Source of the DNA: Patagioenas fasciata
Taxonomy: Eukaryota > Chordata > Aves > Columbiformes > Columbidae
Reading direction: 5' to 3'
Assembly (NCBI RefSeq): GCF_037038585.1
Contig: NW_027288510.1
Location: 1,369,001 to 1,433,000 of the forward strand
Length of the DNA stretch: 64,000 nucleotides
How positions within the stretch are numbered: the first letter of the stretch is position 1; each line of letters begins with the position of its first letter. A program made the position numbers and the translations under genes. Shown here piece after piece: positions 1-10,504 of the stretch. Below the pieces are notes generated by a model. The model was not told the origin of the DNA and searched no databases. It worked only from the letters and a program-made list of their open reading frames with translations.

Positions 1-779
1 GTCACCAGCTGTGACCCCTCACTGAATAAAGACAAAGTGTGGGCAGAGGAACACACGACCCCAACCCCAGGAAATTCAAGACCTTTTTCACCTTCACGCA
101 GACCCACCCCATCTGCCTGACCCAGCACCACCGCTGCTTTTGCCTTCAAGTGAAGCTTGAGAGGAAAATAGGATGAAAACCAGGCACAATCTGCTCCCTG
201 CAGAAATACTGCATGTCTGCACAGGGGAGAGCAAAGCCTGCAAACACGCAGCTGGGACGCACAATCCCGGCTCCCAAAGGCATCCAGAAAACAGGATTTA
301 ACAGGATCTGCCAAAGTGTTCCTACCCCACCATCTACCCATAGCAGACGGTGCTTGCAATGCTATTGGCCAGCCGTGATGCAAAACCACTGTTTGTGCAG
401 ACTTCGCAAGACCACGGGGCTCATCAAAACAAAAGCTCCCCGTATAAATAATGTGTTTTCTCACAAAACCAGGATAACCAGTCTGGCAGCCTGCTCTTGG
501 GAATCCAATCTATCAGTCACCATCTTAATATACCAAACATCATGATCAGAGCTTCTCAAATCCAGCAGCTCCTCTGCTTTCCCATTACAGCCTCATTCCT
601 GAGACTTCTCCAGGTGAGGAGCCATCAGGAATAAACCGAAACAACATTGTCTAGTTCAGGCTAATAACACAGCAAAGCAAAAGCACTCGAACCTCTTGAC
701 GATCTCTTTAAGAAAACATCAGCCCACCTGAGATAACCCGACACTGAGCTACAGGAGGCTCCTGAACATCACAAAACAC
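1..779. other. No gene seen; possible intron of the dynein gene
   Basis: I see no exon, repeat family or RNA gene that I can support here. By position it would lie in intron 1 of the minus-strand dynein heavy chain gene whose first exon is at 1448-1783. Confidence 0.4.
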
Positions 780-965
780 TTTTTCACTATGAGAGTAATC
801 GAGCACTGGCCCAGGTTGCTCAAAGAGGTTGTGAAGTCTCCATCCTTAGAGATAATGAAGAGCTACCTGGACATGGCCCTGGGCAACTGGCTCTGGATGG
901 CCCTGCTTGAGCAGGGGTTTGGAGCAGGTGACCTGCAGATGTCCCCTCCAGCACCTGTGGGTACA
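780..965 (+). mobile_element. CR1 LINE fragment, 3' end
   Basis: The stretch follows the familiar CR1 3' end: a 'gagcactggcccaggttgct' type opening, 'tctccatcctta', then 'ccctgcttgagcaggggttt' and 'gacctgcagatgtcccctcc'. It is a truncated, diverged copy without the reverse transcriptase. Confidence 0.85.
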
Positions 966-1214
966 TCAGTCTCACAAGGACCCCACTGATAGACAGAGCT
1001 GATGTGGATCAGCATTCAGGTGGTTTATATGAGTTCTAAAGCCGTCCATGGTACTGCAAAGGGCAGAGTTAAGGGTACAAGTGCATCAGCAGAGAAGGGA
1101 GGGAGGCCAAGGAGCCTGTCTGTAGGAGGGGACACCTTCCCCGCTGCCATGTGCGAGGGGCACCCGGTACTCATGGGTGCCAGGGCTCCCTCTGCACCTC
1201 CGGGGCTGCCCAGG

Positions 1215-1437
1215 CCTCACAGGATCCCAGCCTGGTTAGGTTGAAGGGATCTCTGCAGATCCCCCAGTCCAAGCCCTGCTCACGCAGGGTCACAGAGCAG
1301 ATCACACAGGTGGGTCCAGGCGAGTTTCAATGTCTCAGAGAAGGAGACTCCACACCCGCCCTGGGCAGCCTGGGCCAGGCTCTGCCATCTCCCAGCAAAC
1401 AAATTTCTCCTCATGTTGAGCCTGCCCCCGTGGCCCC
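1215..1437 (-). mobile_element. CR1 LINE fragment, 3' end, antisense
   Basis: Reads as the reverse complement of a CR1 tail: 'aggatcccagcctggttagg', 'cagatcccccagtccaagcc', then 'aaatttctcctcatgttgag'. It ends about ten bases short of the splice donor of the dynein exon, so it sits in intron 1 of that gene. Confidence 0.85.
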
Positions 1438-1439
1438 TC

Positions 1440-1920
1440 ATCCTCACCTCCTCCACGAGGGCGGCAAAGTGCCGCAGGGCATCGGCGGGCAGGTCCCCGC
1501 AGAGCAGCTCCCCGGGGCCGGCGCCGGGGGCCCGCAGGAAGAACAGCCCCTTGCGGCGGGCGGCGGGGGGCGGCGGGGGCGGCCCCAGCTCCAGCTCCCC
1601 GGCCGGGCCCCGCCAGAGCAGCAGCGCCGGCCCCGCCGGCCCCGCCAGGAAGCTCCGCAGCAGCGGCCCCGCCGCCTCCCCGCCTGCCCAGCGCTCCCAG
1701 CGCTCCGCCGGCACCCCCAGCCCCCGCGCCGCGCACCGGCACAGCCGCTCGGCGCCGGGCACCGGCTCCACCGCCTGCTCCATCCGGCCGGCACCGGCGG
1801 GTGTTTGCGGGGAAGAGCCGCGTTGCCCGGGGGAAGGGACACTGCGAGGAGCCGGGGGCGGGCCGGGGCGGGACCCAGCTCGCCTGGGAGACGCAGCTGC
1901 CCCGGGCAACCACGGCTATC
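1440..1920. promoter_or_regulatory. CpG island over the dynein first exon
   Basis: Dense CpG and G/C runs cover the exon and about 130 bases upstream of its ATG (1784-1915 on the minus strand). No TATA box is visible, which fits a CpG-island promoter. Confidence 0.55.
1448..1783 (-). CDS. Axonemal dynein heavy chain, exon 1 (DNAH9/DNAH17 type), partial gene
   Basis: First coding exon of an outer-arm axonemal dynein heavy chain, the large ATPase motor of cilia and flagella. The ATG is at 1783 and the exon gives 112 codons ending at a good donor (GAG then GTGAGG, intron from 1447), phase 0. The translation shows ERWERWAGGEAAG, then LLRSFLAG, then KGLFFLRAPG and LLCGDLPADALRHFAALVEE. This order matches the extreme N-terminus of the DNAH9/DNAH11/DNAH17 group. 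A proline-run insertion (residues ~75-82) is GC-driven. No motor domain is in view; all later exons lie beyond position 1 or in the unassigned left end. I cannot decide which paralogue it is. The family assignment is from remembered similarity, not a search. Confidence 0.72.
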
Positions 1921-2199
1921 AACACAAGCTGGGGATGGAGGGCCTGAGAGCAGCCCTGCGAAGGACTTGGGGGTGCTGGGGGATGCTCCCTCTGGGGGGG
2001 GTCTGGATACCACTGGATCCACCTGGGCACCCCCAAAGTGGCTTTTTAGCACTTATTTTTCTCCTGAAAAAGCAAACACAGTGGGGCTTTCTCCCACCTG
2101 GTTTGGCCTTTAGGAAGGGAAGAGCAGAAGAAGGGGCCTTGGGGACTAGAACCACTACGCAAACATTTGATTAGGGAGACAGGAGCTAGAGATTTGTCT

Positions 2200-2875
2200 G
2201 TCACTGTGGAAGAGGTGACAGCGGTGTGATCTTTGCCTCCAGACTAATCCCAAAAATATGCCCAAGCTAGAAATGGGTCAAATGGGGAAAGGGAATGGGC
2301 CTGGACCACAATGGCAAACTGATTGTTCAGAACTCCCAGGAAAAGGGGGGTACCGATATTTGTTGGTATTAACTGATGTTTTTTCAGGTTGGCCAGAAGC
2401 GTTCCCTACCAGGACAGCAAAAGCTTAGGAGGTGACTACAACACTGATACACAAAATAATACCAAGGCTTGGAGGCCCAGCTGTTAGATCCTCTGATTGA
2501 GGGCCACATTTTACTGACGAGTATGTGAAGTCTTTTGCAGAAAACTTTGAAACCATAATAGGAAGGTCCATTTCAAGACCCCCTGACTGCTACCAATATC
2601 GGAGAACAGAATGCCTGGATTCGCCATTCTAGAGTGAAGAAAGCCTGCGAAACACCACGGAGGGTAACCCGGGCGCAACCTGGAAAACTCTGTTTTTCAC
2701 AGTCACCTTTTGGTCCTTCTGGGGGACCAGCCTGGGTGGTGCTTCCCGCATTGGGAAGAAGAAACCCAAAAGAACAAACAAGTAGAATTTTTGGTAGATA
2801 TGGGGGCAACACTAATGAAAACCTGGATAGAAGAAACTTCAACCCCATGACGGGAGGGGCCTTTTTCTTGTTTTG
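2200..2875 (+). pseudogene. Retroviral pol debris: integrase pieces followed by a protease piece
   Basis: Endogenous retrovirus remnant, not functional. Around 2320-2420 the plus strand reads like an integrase core (WQTDCSELPGKGGYRY, LLVLTDVFSGWPEAFPT), then a stop. Around 2500-2540 comes a GPHFTDEYV-like piece. Near 2610-2650 QNAWIRHSRVKKA resembles the integrase C-terminal segment. Then, near 2785-2830, VEFLVDMGAT resembles the active-site region of retroviral protease, with D followed by MGAT instead of TGAT. Protease normally lies upstream of integrase, so the order is wrong and the locus is rearranged. Several stops and frameshifts break every frame. Confidence 0.7.
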
Positions 2876-2955
2876 TTAAGTACAGAACCAGCCGCTGCCC
2901 CCACCCTGAAGCACGCAGGCTGTTGTCCCACACTGCCAGCACCACCCCCCTTCTT

Positions 2956-4210
2956 TTAGCAGGATCATTTTATCTGAGCATGGCAGTGGCCCTAAAGGCA
3001 CTTGCTTTGATAGAGCTGTCCAATAAGGTGTTGAACAAGTCCTCGCAGACACGCAATGATGTAGCATGCTATAGAAATCAGTGCTTCTGTTACTTCGATT
3101 AAAGAAGTAATTTCTCTCAATATTCCAAACCAAGATTCTAACAATCCCATGAGTGGACTATCTACACCTGAATTCTCAGCCAATTCTTCTGCTGAAGCTG
3201 TGGTTAGACATATATCACCTTTTTCTGCCAACATCGTATCTGGGACCATGTTATTTTCCCATGCCATTCTACTAGTAGCATCTAATTGCTTGGTGATTCA
3301 TTTAACTGCTTGTCTAGTATAACTTATAAATAAATGTTATTTATCCCGTCTACATTCTTGTTTGTAGTTACCTACCAAAACAAAAAGGACTCAGAACCCG
3401 CAGCTAACTTGACTTCTTGCTTTGTGTTCCTTGGGGACTCCTCTGGGGACCCCAATCTAATTGAAATAAACCCTGTCATCAGAGGAAAGCCCTCAACTCC
3501 TTTTTCTGTTGCCCTGATGGATCACAGTGTTCAAATGCCAGGGTAAAAGGAATTTCCAATTGTACGACGTCACAGGTACCTTCCCAGTGGGGGATAAAAT
3601 GGAATGAAGTGTCATCTTCCCACAGTACCACCAAAGATCCACTCAAGAAGCATTTGAGGACATATGAGGACCAACTTCCCGTGTCTCTGCACACCTACTC
3701 ATGTTCCTAGGAACTTGGTATCATTCCTGCCGCGTCGTGAGAGACAGGCAGTATGATTTTCAATTATTCCTGAAAATGCCAGGGGAATTTTGATATTTTT
3801 CCCTGCAAAGCTGGAAACAGTAGGGAGAGAGTATGACACGACTTATTTCTCCATGCCGTAGAGTCTTGGCATAAGGCTAAGACGCACTCCATCCCCTGTC
3901 AATCTTCGCTCCACCCCAGAGGGAAGGGTACCACTTGGGCCACAGGCCTTCCTGCCGCACAGGCATAGCAATTGCTCGTTTAGGCTTTGCACCATATATT
4001 TGATCCATTCTACCCAGGCACTTGTACCTCCATATATGTTGAACCTTCCCAGGGCATCTTTTCTACTAATGTCTATTTGTGATCCATAAACCCCACTTAC
4101 TGAATCATCTGCTCTCTGTCTTGCAATTAGCAAAGGGTTGCACTGCAGAGACTCACATCCTGGGAGAGACTGTCCTTTAGATAGGGTCATTTTTCTTTGC
4201 AACTCTATAA
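2956..4210 (-). pseudogene. Broken gammaretrovirus-type env, copy 1
   Basis: Endogenous env remnant read on the minus strand. A surface-subunit-like frame covers 4202-3843, with several cysteines and a CLCGRKACGP piece. A second open piece covers 3694-3479 (WEGTCDVVQLEIPF). A transmembrane-subunit piece covers 3267-2992. The last is the clearest: DTMLAEKGDIC, then ENSGVDSPLMGLLESWFG, then a hydrophobic stretch ending CYIIACLRGLVQHL, in the usual order of heptad region, pre-membrane region, membrane anchor and tail. The CX6CC pair expected just after EKGDIC is missing. Stops and frame changes separate the three pieces, so no full envelope protein can be made. No gag or pol precedes it. Confidence 0.75.
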
Positions 4211-4279
4211 CCGTTCATTGCTCACTGTCCATCCCCTAAACTCTGTGCTCCAAATAACACTGTACCAGGAGGGGCAATG

Positions 4280-5400
4280 AGAGCACAGGCGGCGGCCTTC
4301 CCCGGCCCCAACCACCGCCTGCCCGCCCCAGTCCGCCGCAGCGAGCCCGGCCGCCCATCCCCGCCCAGAGTTCCTCCCCACCCCCCGCCCCGGCCTTTCG
4401 CCAGCGAGTTCGCCTCCCCCCCGGGAAGCCGGGGCGTCCCTGCCGGCTCCGTGCCCGGGGTGGACGGGGGTGGACGGCGGGGGGGGGTGGGGGGGGGGGG
4501 CGGCACGCGGGCGTCCCGCGGTTTCTCAGCCCCGCTGTCGGAGGCCTAACCCCCTCACCTGCCCGTGCTGCCGCCTCCCGCGCTTCTTCCTCGGTGGCTC
4601 GCTCGCTCGGTCCCTCGGCCCGCTGCCCGCCCCGGCCGCGGGCTGAAGAAGAAACCGACCCCGCCAGCGGCTTTGCCTCCCCCCGGGGAGGCATAGAGAC
4701 ACCGCGTCCCCGTCCCCGTCTCCCCGTCCCGGCCCGCCTGCCTCCCTGCCTACCCGCGCGCGGGGTTCCTCGGCCGATCGGCAAGACGCTCCCGCGCTAG
4801 CCTCCCCGCGACCGCCCGCCCGACGGGCTTGACTCCGAGCGACTGACCGTTGGGCACCTGGCGGGGGGCAGGGGGCCGGTTGCCGGGCGGCGGGGAGAGC
4901 GCGCATGCGCGGCGCGCGCAGTTGCCGACCCCCTCCGGCCCTTCCCGCGGGTGGGCCGGAGGGGGCGGGGGGCAAGGCGAGAGCGGGAGAGACCGCGCTT
5001 TGGGGTGCGGGCGGGGGGGGGGTGTTTGTGCTGGCCGTGCAGTCTGAGCCGGAACACGAAGTGAAATTATACGGCGGCGGCAGGTGCGGGTGGGGGGCAC
5101 GACGACACCACCACGACCCCGCCGCCCCTGCCGAAATAAACCCCCACCAAAAAAAAAAAAACAACACCGCCACGAAACCCGCATCCCCACGCCACGCGCG
5201 AGCCCCGAAACTCCAGACACGGACTCGCCGAGCGTGTGCACGGATCGCGAGGGTCGAAAAGCTCGACTCGTAGAGTCGCGTACACTGTCCCGCAGCCACC
5301 CGCGAGAGGCTCGCTCGGTCGCGTCCAGCTCCTGTCCCTGCGTAGGACCAACCGCCCCGCCGTTCCGGTTCAGTCCTTGCCCGCCGGTCCCGCTTACTTG
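4280..5400 (-). promoter_or_regulatory. GC-rich leader/CpG island of unit copy 1
   Basis: Very GC-rich block between the TATA box and env. It contains a poly-A/poly-T tract (5150-5163), G-runs, short GGC repeats and, on the minus strand, a strong splice donor (exon end 4559, then GTGAGG). It may be an untranslated first exon plus intron. Long frames through it are GC artefacts, because they shift between the two copies. Confidence 0.55.
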
Positions 5401-5440
5401 GAGTAAGCCTAAAATGCAAAGATCTCTCCATAAGGATGGG

Positions 5441-5511
5441 TTTTATACTCTACTTCCACAATCTGCTGGCACTACAAAAGAATAAGCGGCAGATCTACTT
5501 AGGCTGAGTCA
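5441..5511 (-). promoter_or_regulatory. TATA box and AP-1-like site of copy 1 promoter
   Basis: On the minus strand a TGACTCA site (5505-5511) lies about 60 bases upstream of TATAAAA (5441-5447), a typical LTR or strong core-promoter layout. Transcription would run toward env. Confidence 0.6.
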
Positions 5512-5634
5512 CGGTGGTTTTGTGCAGAAGGATATGGAACAAAGGGAGAAAGCAAAGGGAGCAGGACAAAGGGAGGGAAGAGGAAAAACTAGTGCTGAGC
5601 TGCAGGACTGAAATGGAGGAGGTTTTGCACTTTC

Positions 5635-6990
5635 TTATGATACAGTTGTATAGGTGGCTTCAAGCCTAGACAACACGATTTCACGTTTTTCTTCTGGAGT
5701 TATGCATTTGCTGTTCCTTCTTTCTTCTTGTTCTTTTAGCAGGATCATTTTATCTGAGCATGGCAGTGGCCCTAAAGGCACTTGCTTTGATAGAGCTGTC
5801 CAATAAGGTGTTGAACAAGTCCTTGCAGACACGCAATGATGTAGCACGCTATAGAAATCAGTGCTTCTGTTACTTCGATTAAAGAAGTAATTTCTCTCAA
5901 TATTCCAAACCAAGATTCTAACAATCCCATGAGTGGACTATCTACACCTGAATTCTCAGCCAATTCTTCTGCTGAAGCTGTGGTTAGACATATATCACCT
6001 TTTTCTGCCAACATCGTATCTGGGACCATGTTATTTTCCCATGCCATTCTACTAGTAGCATCTAATTGCTTGGTGATTCATTTAACTGCTTGTCTAGTAT
6101 AACTTATAAATAAATGTTATTTATCCCGTCTACATTCTTGTTTGTAGTTACCTACCAAAACAAAAAGGACTCAGAACCCGCAGCTAACTTGACTTCTTGC
6201 TTTGTGTTCCTTGGGGACTCCTCTGGGGACCCCAATCTAATTGAAATAAACCCTGTCATCAGAGGAAAGCCCTCAACTCCTTTTTCTGTTGCCCTGATGG
6301 ATCACAGTGTTCAAATGCCAGGGTAAAAGGAATTTCCAATTGTACGACGTCACAGGTACCTTCCCAGTGGGGGATAAAATGGAATGAAGTGTCATCTTCC
6401 CACAGTACCACCAAAGATCCACTCAAGAAGCATTTGAGGACATATGAGGACCAACTTCCCGTGTCTCTGCACACCTACTCATGTTCCTAGGAACTTGGTA
6501 TCATTCCTGCCGCGTCGTGAGAGACAGGCAGTATGATTTTCAATTATTCCTGAAAATGCCAGGGGAATTTTGATATTTTTCCCTGCAAAGCTGGAAACAG
6601 TAGGGAGAGAGTATGACACGACTTATTTCTCCATGCCGTAGAGTCTTGGCATAAGGCTAAGACGCACTCCATCCCCTGTCAATCTTCGCTCCACCCCAGA
6701 GGGAAGGGTACCACTTGGGCCACAGGCCTTCCTGCCGCACAGGCATAGCAATTGCTCGTTTAGGCTTTGCACCATATATTTGATCCATTCTACCCAGGCA
6801 TTTGTACCTCCATATATGTTGAACCTTCCCAGGGCATCTTTTCTACTAATGTCTATTTGTGATCCATAAACCCCACTTACTGAATCATCTGCTCTCTGTC
6901 TTGCAATTAGCAAAGGGTTGCACTGCAGAGACTCACATCCTGGGAGAGACTGTCCTTTAGATAGGGTCATTTTTCTTTGCAACTCTATAA
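5635..6990 (-). pseudogene. Broken gammaretrovirus-type env, copy 2
   Basis: Same three pieces as copy 1, at 6982-6623, 6474-6259 and 6047-5772. Compared with copy 1 the surface-like piece differs at one residue (Ser to Asn), the middle piece is identical and the membrane piece differs at one residue (Arg to Gln). All frame breaks are shared, so env was already dead, or was never one open frame, when the unit duplicated. The right-hand flank differs: copy 2 continues into sequence ending near 5635. Confidence 0.75.
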
Positions 6991-7059
6991 CCGTTCATTG
7001 CTCACTGTCCATCCCCTAAACTCTGTGCTCCAAATAACACTGTACCAGGAGGGGCAATG

Positions 7060-8196
7060 AGAGCACAGGCGGCGGCCTTCCCCGGCCCCAACCACCGCCT
7101 GCCCGCCCCAGTCCGCCGCAGCGAGCCCGGCCGCCCATCCCCGCCCAGAGTTCCTCCCCACCCCCCGCCCCGGCCTTTCGCCAGCGAGTTCGCCTCCCCC
7201 CCGGGAAGCCGGGGCGTCCCTGCCGGCTCCGTGCCCGGGGTGGACGGGGGTGGACGGCGGGGGGGGTGGGCGGCGGGGGGGGGGGGCACGCGGGCGTCCC
7301 GCGGTTTCTCAGCCCCGCTGTCGGAGGCCTAACCCCCTCACCTGCCCGTGCTGCCGCCTCCCGCGCTTCTTCCTCGGTGGCTCGCTCGCTCGGTCCCTCG
7401 GCCCGCTGCCCGCCCCGGCCGCGGGCTGAAGAAGAAACCGACCCCGCCAGCGGCTTTGCCTCCCCCCGGGGAGGCATAGAGACACCGCGTCCCCGTCCCC
7501 GTCTCCCCGTCCCGGCCCGCCTGCCTCCCTGCCTACCCGCGCGCGGGGTTCCTCGGCCGATCGGCAAGACGCTCCCGCGCTGGCCTCCCCGCGACCGCCC
7601 GCCCGACGGGCTTGACTCCGAGCGACTGACCGTTGGGCACCTGGCGGGGGGCAGGGGGCCGGTTGCCGGGCGGCGGGGAGAGCGCGCATGCGCGGCGCGC
7701 GCAGTTGCCGACCCCCTCCGGCCCTTCCCGCGGGTGGGCCGGAGGGGGCGGGGGGCAAGGCGAGGGCGGGAGAGACCGCGCTTTGGGGTGCGGGCGGGGG
7801 GGGGGGGTGTTTGTGCTCGCCGTGCAGTCTGAGCCGGAACACGAAGTGAAATTATACGGCGGCGGCGGCGGCGGCGGCAGGTGCGGGTGGGGGGCACGAC
7901 GACACCACCACGACCCCGCCGCCCCTGCCGAAATAAACCCCCACCAAAAAAAAAAAAAACCACCGCCACGAAACCCGCATCCCCACGCCACGCGCGAGCC
8001 CCGAAACTCCAGACACGGACTCGCCGAGCGTGTGCACGGATCGCGAGGGTCGAAAAGCTCGACTCGTAGAGTCGCGTACACTGTCCCGCAGCCACCCGCG
8101 AGAGGCTCGCTCGGTCGCGTCCAGCTCCTGTCCCTGCGTAGGACCAACCGCCCCGCCGTTCCGGTTCAGTCCTTGCCCGCCGGTCCCGCTTACTTG
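7060..8196 (-). promoter_or_regulatory. GC-rich leader/CpG island of unit copy 2
   Basis: Counterpart of 4280-5400, with the same donor (exon end 7342, then GTGAGG). The GGC run is expanded. Confidence 0.55.
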
Positions 8197-8236
8197 GAGT
8201 AAGCCTAAAATGCACAGATCTCTCCATAAGGATGGG

Positions 8237-8307
8237 TTTTATACTCTACTTCCACAATCTGCTGGCAGTACAAAAGAATAAGCGGCAGATCTACTTAGGC
8301 TGAGTCA
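8237..8307 (-). promoter_or_regulatory. TATA box and AP-1-like site of copy 2 promoter
   Basis: TATAAAA at 8237-8243 and TGACTCA at 8301-8307 on the minus strand, with the same spacing as copy 1. Confidence 0.6.
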
Positions 8308-8313
8308 CGGTGC

Positions 8314-9544
8314 TTTGCTCCTAAGACCATGCATACCATGGGAATATTTCAGCTGCATGTCCCACCCCAACCCCAGAGAGCAAGAGCTCCAGGAACACGT
8401 GGAGAAACAGGGAAGAACACTGCAGTGCTTCTGAGAAATAAAGCAAGGACAGAAAGGCAGACGGGCATGCTGTGGAACCTTCTCCTTACCCGGCTGTGCT
8501 GCTGCCACTCATGAAATGACACTGTAGAGCAAGTACTTTTAGCACCTTTTTTGTGTTTCACGTTCCAGGAACCCTTCCCCTGGAGGTCCAGCTGCTGAGG
8601 TGGAGACTCAGGACCTGGACCCCATGGCTTCGGGGCAGAGGCTCTGATGGAGAGGAGAGGAGATCAGGGGTTGCACTGGGAAATGTGTCTGCACTGCAGG
8701 GGATGTGAGAGAGGTTCCTAAATCCTGTCCCCAGCATTTCTGGTAGCAGTTAACTCTTCCTGCCCATGGCTGTGCTGCCTGCAGCTGTGTCTCTGTCCCT
8801 GGGTCTGCTCCCTGTCCGTGTCACAGACCCCGTCCCACCCGCTGTGTGCTCAGCTCTGTCCTGCTCACACCGCCTGGCACTGCCCAGGGGCAGCTCTGTG
8901 TGTGCAGGGGCTCAGGAGCAGCTCAGACAAGTCCTAACGAGAACTGGGGTCTCAGTGTCTTCTCCAAAGAGAGAAATAAATCCCCATCTCCCACTGCACA
9001 CCCAGACAACCAAGAGTGGAAAACTGAAAGCACAGACTCCTTCCCTTGCAGCTGTTCCTGTCTTGATGTCGTTGTTCAGAAGGACCCTCTGCCATGTCTG
9101 TGGAGTTGATCTGGAGCTCTGAGCAGCCCTGACCCACACAGCACCCTCCAACCCCACAAGGTCCCTGCCTGCCCTGCCGGGGGTCGCTCCTTCCACCCAC
9201 AGCTGCTGCCATGGGATCTCCCGGGCAGGCTGAGCGCTGACCCTGGCAGGTGGCAGAGTCCCTGCCCTGGCACAGCCCTGGGGTGCAGGGACCCTGCTCT
9301 GCAGGACAGCCCTGGGCACCCCTGGGGGCTCACCCGGTTTCACAGCTGTTCAACACTGCCTGACAAGATCCCCCACCTTACAGATCCCACCAGCTGTGCC
9401 TGTGCCAGTTTTAGGAGATGCCTCCAGGAGCTACAGCTGCATTGCCCTGCACCCAGACACTTACCATGGCAAGGGCTGCAAAGGTTTCTCCTCCAGTGAG
9501 CTCTCAGTCATCCTCCCAATCCTGACCACCTTTAATCTCTCTCT
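8314..9544. other. No recognised gene or repeat
   Basis: Moderately GC-rich sequence with scattered short open frames. I see no exon with convincing splice sites or a known family. Confidence 0.4.
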
Positions 9545-10020
9545 GCCTTGCTCGTCTCCCTGAGATCCCCATGCAGAGCCCTCAGCCCTGCTGCGTGTGC
9601 AGAGGAGCTGCTCCTGGGCAGAGCTGTCTCTCTGCAGCGCTGCCGCTTGCCAGGAGCTCCCTCTGAACCAGGAGCCCAGCCGAGCTCAGCAGCACAGGAG
9701 CAGCCCAAGGCGCTTTAATGACCCCTCTGGTGGGTTTGGTGCTGAGTCCATGAACATCAGACCTTGAGGGGAAGAAGAAGAAACTTCTCAAGAAATCAAA
9801 GTCAGATTCAAACTCCATAGTTTCTGGTATTGCTAATGGGTCTCACTGAGGGACACTACTGAGCAACGGTCTCCAGGATCTGGTTAGAGTAGAAAACCGG
9901 AGGCAGTGATGACAGTTCAGGAAAAGCAAAGTAAAGGTCTCTCTGATGCTGAGTAAACCTGGATGTGTTTCATTAACCAAAGGGCCAAGCCCTGACCCCC
10001 AGCCCTGGGAAGGCAGATCC
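9545..10020 (+). repeat. Direct duplicate of 13138-13615
   Basis: Aligned by eye from 'tgccttgctcgtctccctga' to 'gggaaggcagatcctg'. It lies just outside the left palindrome arm and so makes a third copy of arm sequence in direct orientation with the left arm. Confidence 0.85.
9546..9717 (+). pseudogene. Partial copy of the terminal exon of the coiled-coil gene
   Basis: Copies most of the last exon found at 13105-13310, in the same frame and with the same stop: SLRSPCRALSPAACAEE, then SSAAQEQPKAL and TAA. The upstream exons and the start of this exon are absent, so it cannot be expressed as the full protein without another gene's exons. It belongs to a longer duplication (see 9545-10020). Confidence 0.65.
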
Positions 10021-10504
10021 TGGGGGATCTGCAGGGGGGTAGGGAGGGGGTATGCAGGGTGAAGGGGCAGTATAGTGGGGTACAGGACAGGACAGTGGGT
10101 GTGGCAGGGTGCAAACCCCCCTCTCTCCCCCTCCCTCCTTCATCATGGAAGGAGTAGACACATCTCCCTCTCTCTCTGCTACAGCTTCTTTTGTTTGGCC
10201 CCAGAGCCCCTGGCCAGGGCCATTAGGAGAAGGGAGCGTCGAGGTGCCAGGGAGCCGCTGGGCGCCCGCAGCCAGTGTGGGGGATGTTTGGAGGCTTCAG
10301 GGGCACCCACAGCCAGAGTGGGGGTGCAGAGAAGCTTCTGGAATGCCCACAGTCAGATGTGATCAGCCAATAAAAAATGGGACTCTCGTCAAGACTCCGC
10401 CCATTTGTCGCGGGTCTCTCGCAGCACGAGCGAGATGCTGCCGCCAAGAGCCCCCCCGGGATGGAGACTCCGCTGCCTTGCCGCCGCGGGTGTGAGTGAA
10501 ACTG

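Larger units (their letters stand above)
2956..5515 (-). repeat. Tandem duplication unit, copy 1 (promoter, leader and broken env)
   Basis: This segment recurs at 5737-8313 with an offset of 2780 bases in the env half and 2796 in the promoter half. The 222 bases between the copies (5516-5736) are not part of the unit. Copies differ by a few substitutions and by simple-repeat length (G-run near 4480-4500; GGC run near 5072). Confidence 0.95.
5737..8313 (-). repeat. Tandem duplication unit, copy 2 (promoter, leader and broken env)
   Basis: Near-identical to 2956-5515. The GGC run at ~7857-7878 is longer than in copy 1, and the G-run near 7257-7286 is rearranged. These changes account for the 16-base offset difference. 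Confidence 0.95.

Noticed and set aside
1413-2174. 253-codon plus-strand frame and others antisense to the dynein exon
   Set aside because: Shadows of the CpG island. Only the minus-strand frame with the ATG at 1783 has a family match and a matching splice donor.
7016-8227. 403-codon minus-strand frame through the GC-rich leader of unit copy 2
   Set aside because: It starts about a dozen bases after the TATA box, and the same region in copy 1 breaks the frame through repeat-length changes. GC-rich sequence has few stops.
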